From contig NZ_QFOZ01000016.1 of NCBI RefSeq assembly GCF_003241315.1, positions 1-7,106 on the forward strand: 7,106 nt of DNA, given 5' to 3'. The position numbers were made by a program, and so were the translations under genes. The stretch comes from Lawsonella clevelandensis (GTDB lineage Bacteria > Actinomycetota > Actinomycetes > Mycobacteriales > Mycobacteriaceae). Shown in pieces: positions 6,576 to 7,106 of the stretch; the stretch's first letter is position 1; each line of letters opens with the position of its first letter. Under the pieces are notes generated by a model. The model had not been told where the DNA came from, made no database searches, and saw nothing but the letters and a program-made list of their open reading frames with translations.

Positions 6576-6637
6576 GGACTCGAACCCCTGACCTACTGCT
6601 TGCAAAGCAGCCGCGCTACCAACTGCGCCAATGCCCC
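6562..6637 (-). tRNA. tRNA-Ala (anticodon TGC)
   Basis: A 76-nt tRNA with encoded CCA. The acceptor stem GGGGCAT pairs with ATGCTCC and contains the G3:U70 wobble that identifies alanine tRNAs, with A73 as discriminator. The anticodon stem GCTGC/GCAGT encloses TTTGCAA, placing TGC at positions 34-36. The T-arm carries GGTTCGAGTCC and the D-arm AGTTGGTAGC. It reads alanine GCN codons. No base damage is visible, so it should be functional. The upstream M16 reading frame runs into it with no spacer, so it may be processed from that transcript by RNase P. Confidence 0.95.
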
Positions 6638-7106
6638 GTGGACCTCCATAGTGTAGAGGATTCCACGCTCAGCCAGTGCGGGAGCCAACTCTTCGGCCTG
6701 ACCGCAGATAGCGATCCGCCAGCTGTCGGGGATCAGCAACTCCCGCCAGGCTCGGTTCACCGACCATTCCCCAGCACTCGCCCTCGCTGATGCCACGGCG
6801 GCGAGGTGATCGTCGACCCAGTTCGGTGCCAGTCCGGCCCCGACCAGAGCTGCCACTTGGTGGGCGACCGCACCGGCGGTGTCGTACTGCAATGGGGCGA
6901 TGCCAACCGAGTGGTCGCGGGCGGCATCCACTTCGTCGGCCCTCAGGTCGTCGCTGGAGGTGAGAATGCGTAATGCCTCGGCCACGGCGTCGGCTCCAAC
7001 CTCAGTGCGGAAGGACCCCGCAACGGTCGCCACTCCACCATCGGGGAGTGGGCGGCTCGACATTCCGACCCCGTAAGACCATCCCTTGTCTTCCCGCAGC
7101 ACCTGG
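6593..7106 (-). CDS. M16-family zinc peptidase, C-terminal part (5' end outside window)
   Basis: About 170 residues of the C-terminal domain of an M16 (insulinase/mitochondrial-processing-peptidase-like) protein are visible. LREDKGWSYGVGMSSRPLPD and GSFRTEVGADAVAEALRIL match the conserved core of the C-terminal domain, and the end RIAICGQAEELAPALAERGI fits the usual last strand. The catalytic HxxEH motif would lie upstream, outside the window, so activity cannot be judged. The end is odd: after GILYTMEVH the frame enters the tRNA gene and reads GALAQLVARLLCKQ from tRNA sequence, stopping at the TAG at 6593-6595. The original stop was probably lost just before the tRNA. The gene is co-directional with the tRNA and probably belongs to the host chromosome rather than the element. 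Confidence 0.75.
   Translation of the reverse strand, partial: QVLREDKGWSYGVGMSSRPLPDGGVATVAGSFRTEVGADAVAEALRILTSSDDLRADEVDAARDHSVGIAPLQYDTAGAVAHQVAALVGAGLAPNWVDDHLAAVASARASAGEWSVNRAWRELLIPDSWRIAICGQAEELAPALAERGILYTMEVHGALAQLVARLLCKQ

Noticed and set aside
1..7106. CRISPR array, rRNA or toxin-antitoxin pair
   Set aside because: No regularly spaced repeats, rRNA-like sequence or toxin-family motifs were seen in the window.

Overview
The window looks like chromosomal DNA of a high-GC Gram-positive bacterium. An actinobacterium, perhaps of the Actinomycetaceae or Bifidobacteriaceae type, is my inference from base composition, the recombinase and lysin families and the tlrC-like ABC-F protein; no single marker fixes the species. 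It is a host/mobile-DNA junction carrying several damaged mobile-element genes.

Layout: positions 1-240 hold nothing I recognise. Positions 241-533 (+) carry a frameshifted C-terminal scrap of a serine recombinase. Positions 534-729 are a control region with a good promoter (TTGACT-N17-TATGGT), a 10-bp direct repeat upstream and weak leader hairpins. Positions 730-2427 (+) encode a two-domain ABC-F ATPase of the antibiotic-resistance or ribosome-protection type. On the minus strand, read from 5764 down to 2402, lies one apparent operon: a helix-turn-helix protein with two zinc knuckles, a small SHOCT-like protein, serine recombinase 1, and serine recombinase 2. Neighbours within it overlap by 4 bp or lie about 57 bp apart. 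Recombinase 2 is broken by two single-base frameshifts and one internal deletion, and meets the ABC-F gene tail to tail with a 26-bp overlap. Upstream (5857-5903) is a minus-strand terminator that closes a phage-type N-acetylmuramoyl-L-alanine amidase with a CW_7 repeat (5933-6532). The amidase begins abruptly next to the 3' end of tRNA-Ala(TGC) (6562-6637). Beyond it, the C-terminal part of an M16-family peptidase (6593-7106) reads into the tRNA gene.

Reading: tRNA-Ala and the M16 gene look like the host side, and the tRNA 3' end looks like an old integration boundary. The lysin, the HTH/SHOCT-like/recombinase cassette, the ABC-F cargo and the recombinase scrap look like one or more decayed elements. 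The recombinase pair probably once worked together to move DNA; with recombinase 2 broken and recombinase 1 apparently shortened, the element is probably immobile. The ABC-F gene is intact and has its own promoter, so it is the part most likely to matter to the cell. I did not find a clearly new system. The most unusual points are the lysin cut at the tRNA boundary, the M16 reading frame ending inside the tRNA, and frameshifts that repeatedly fall in short homopolymer runs.
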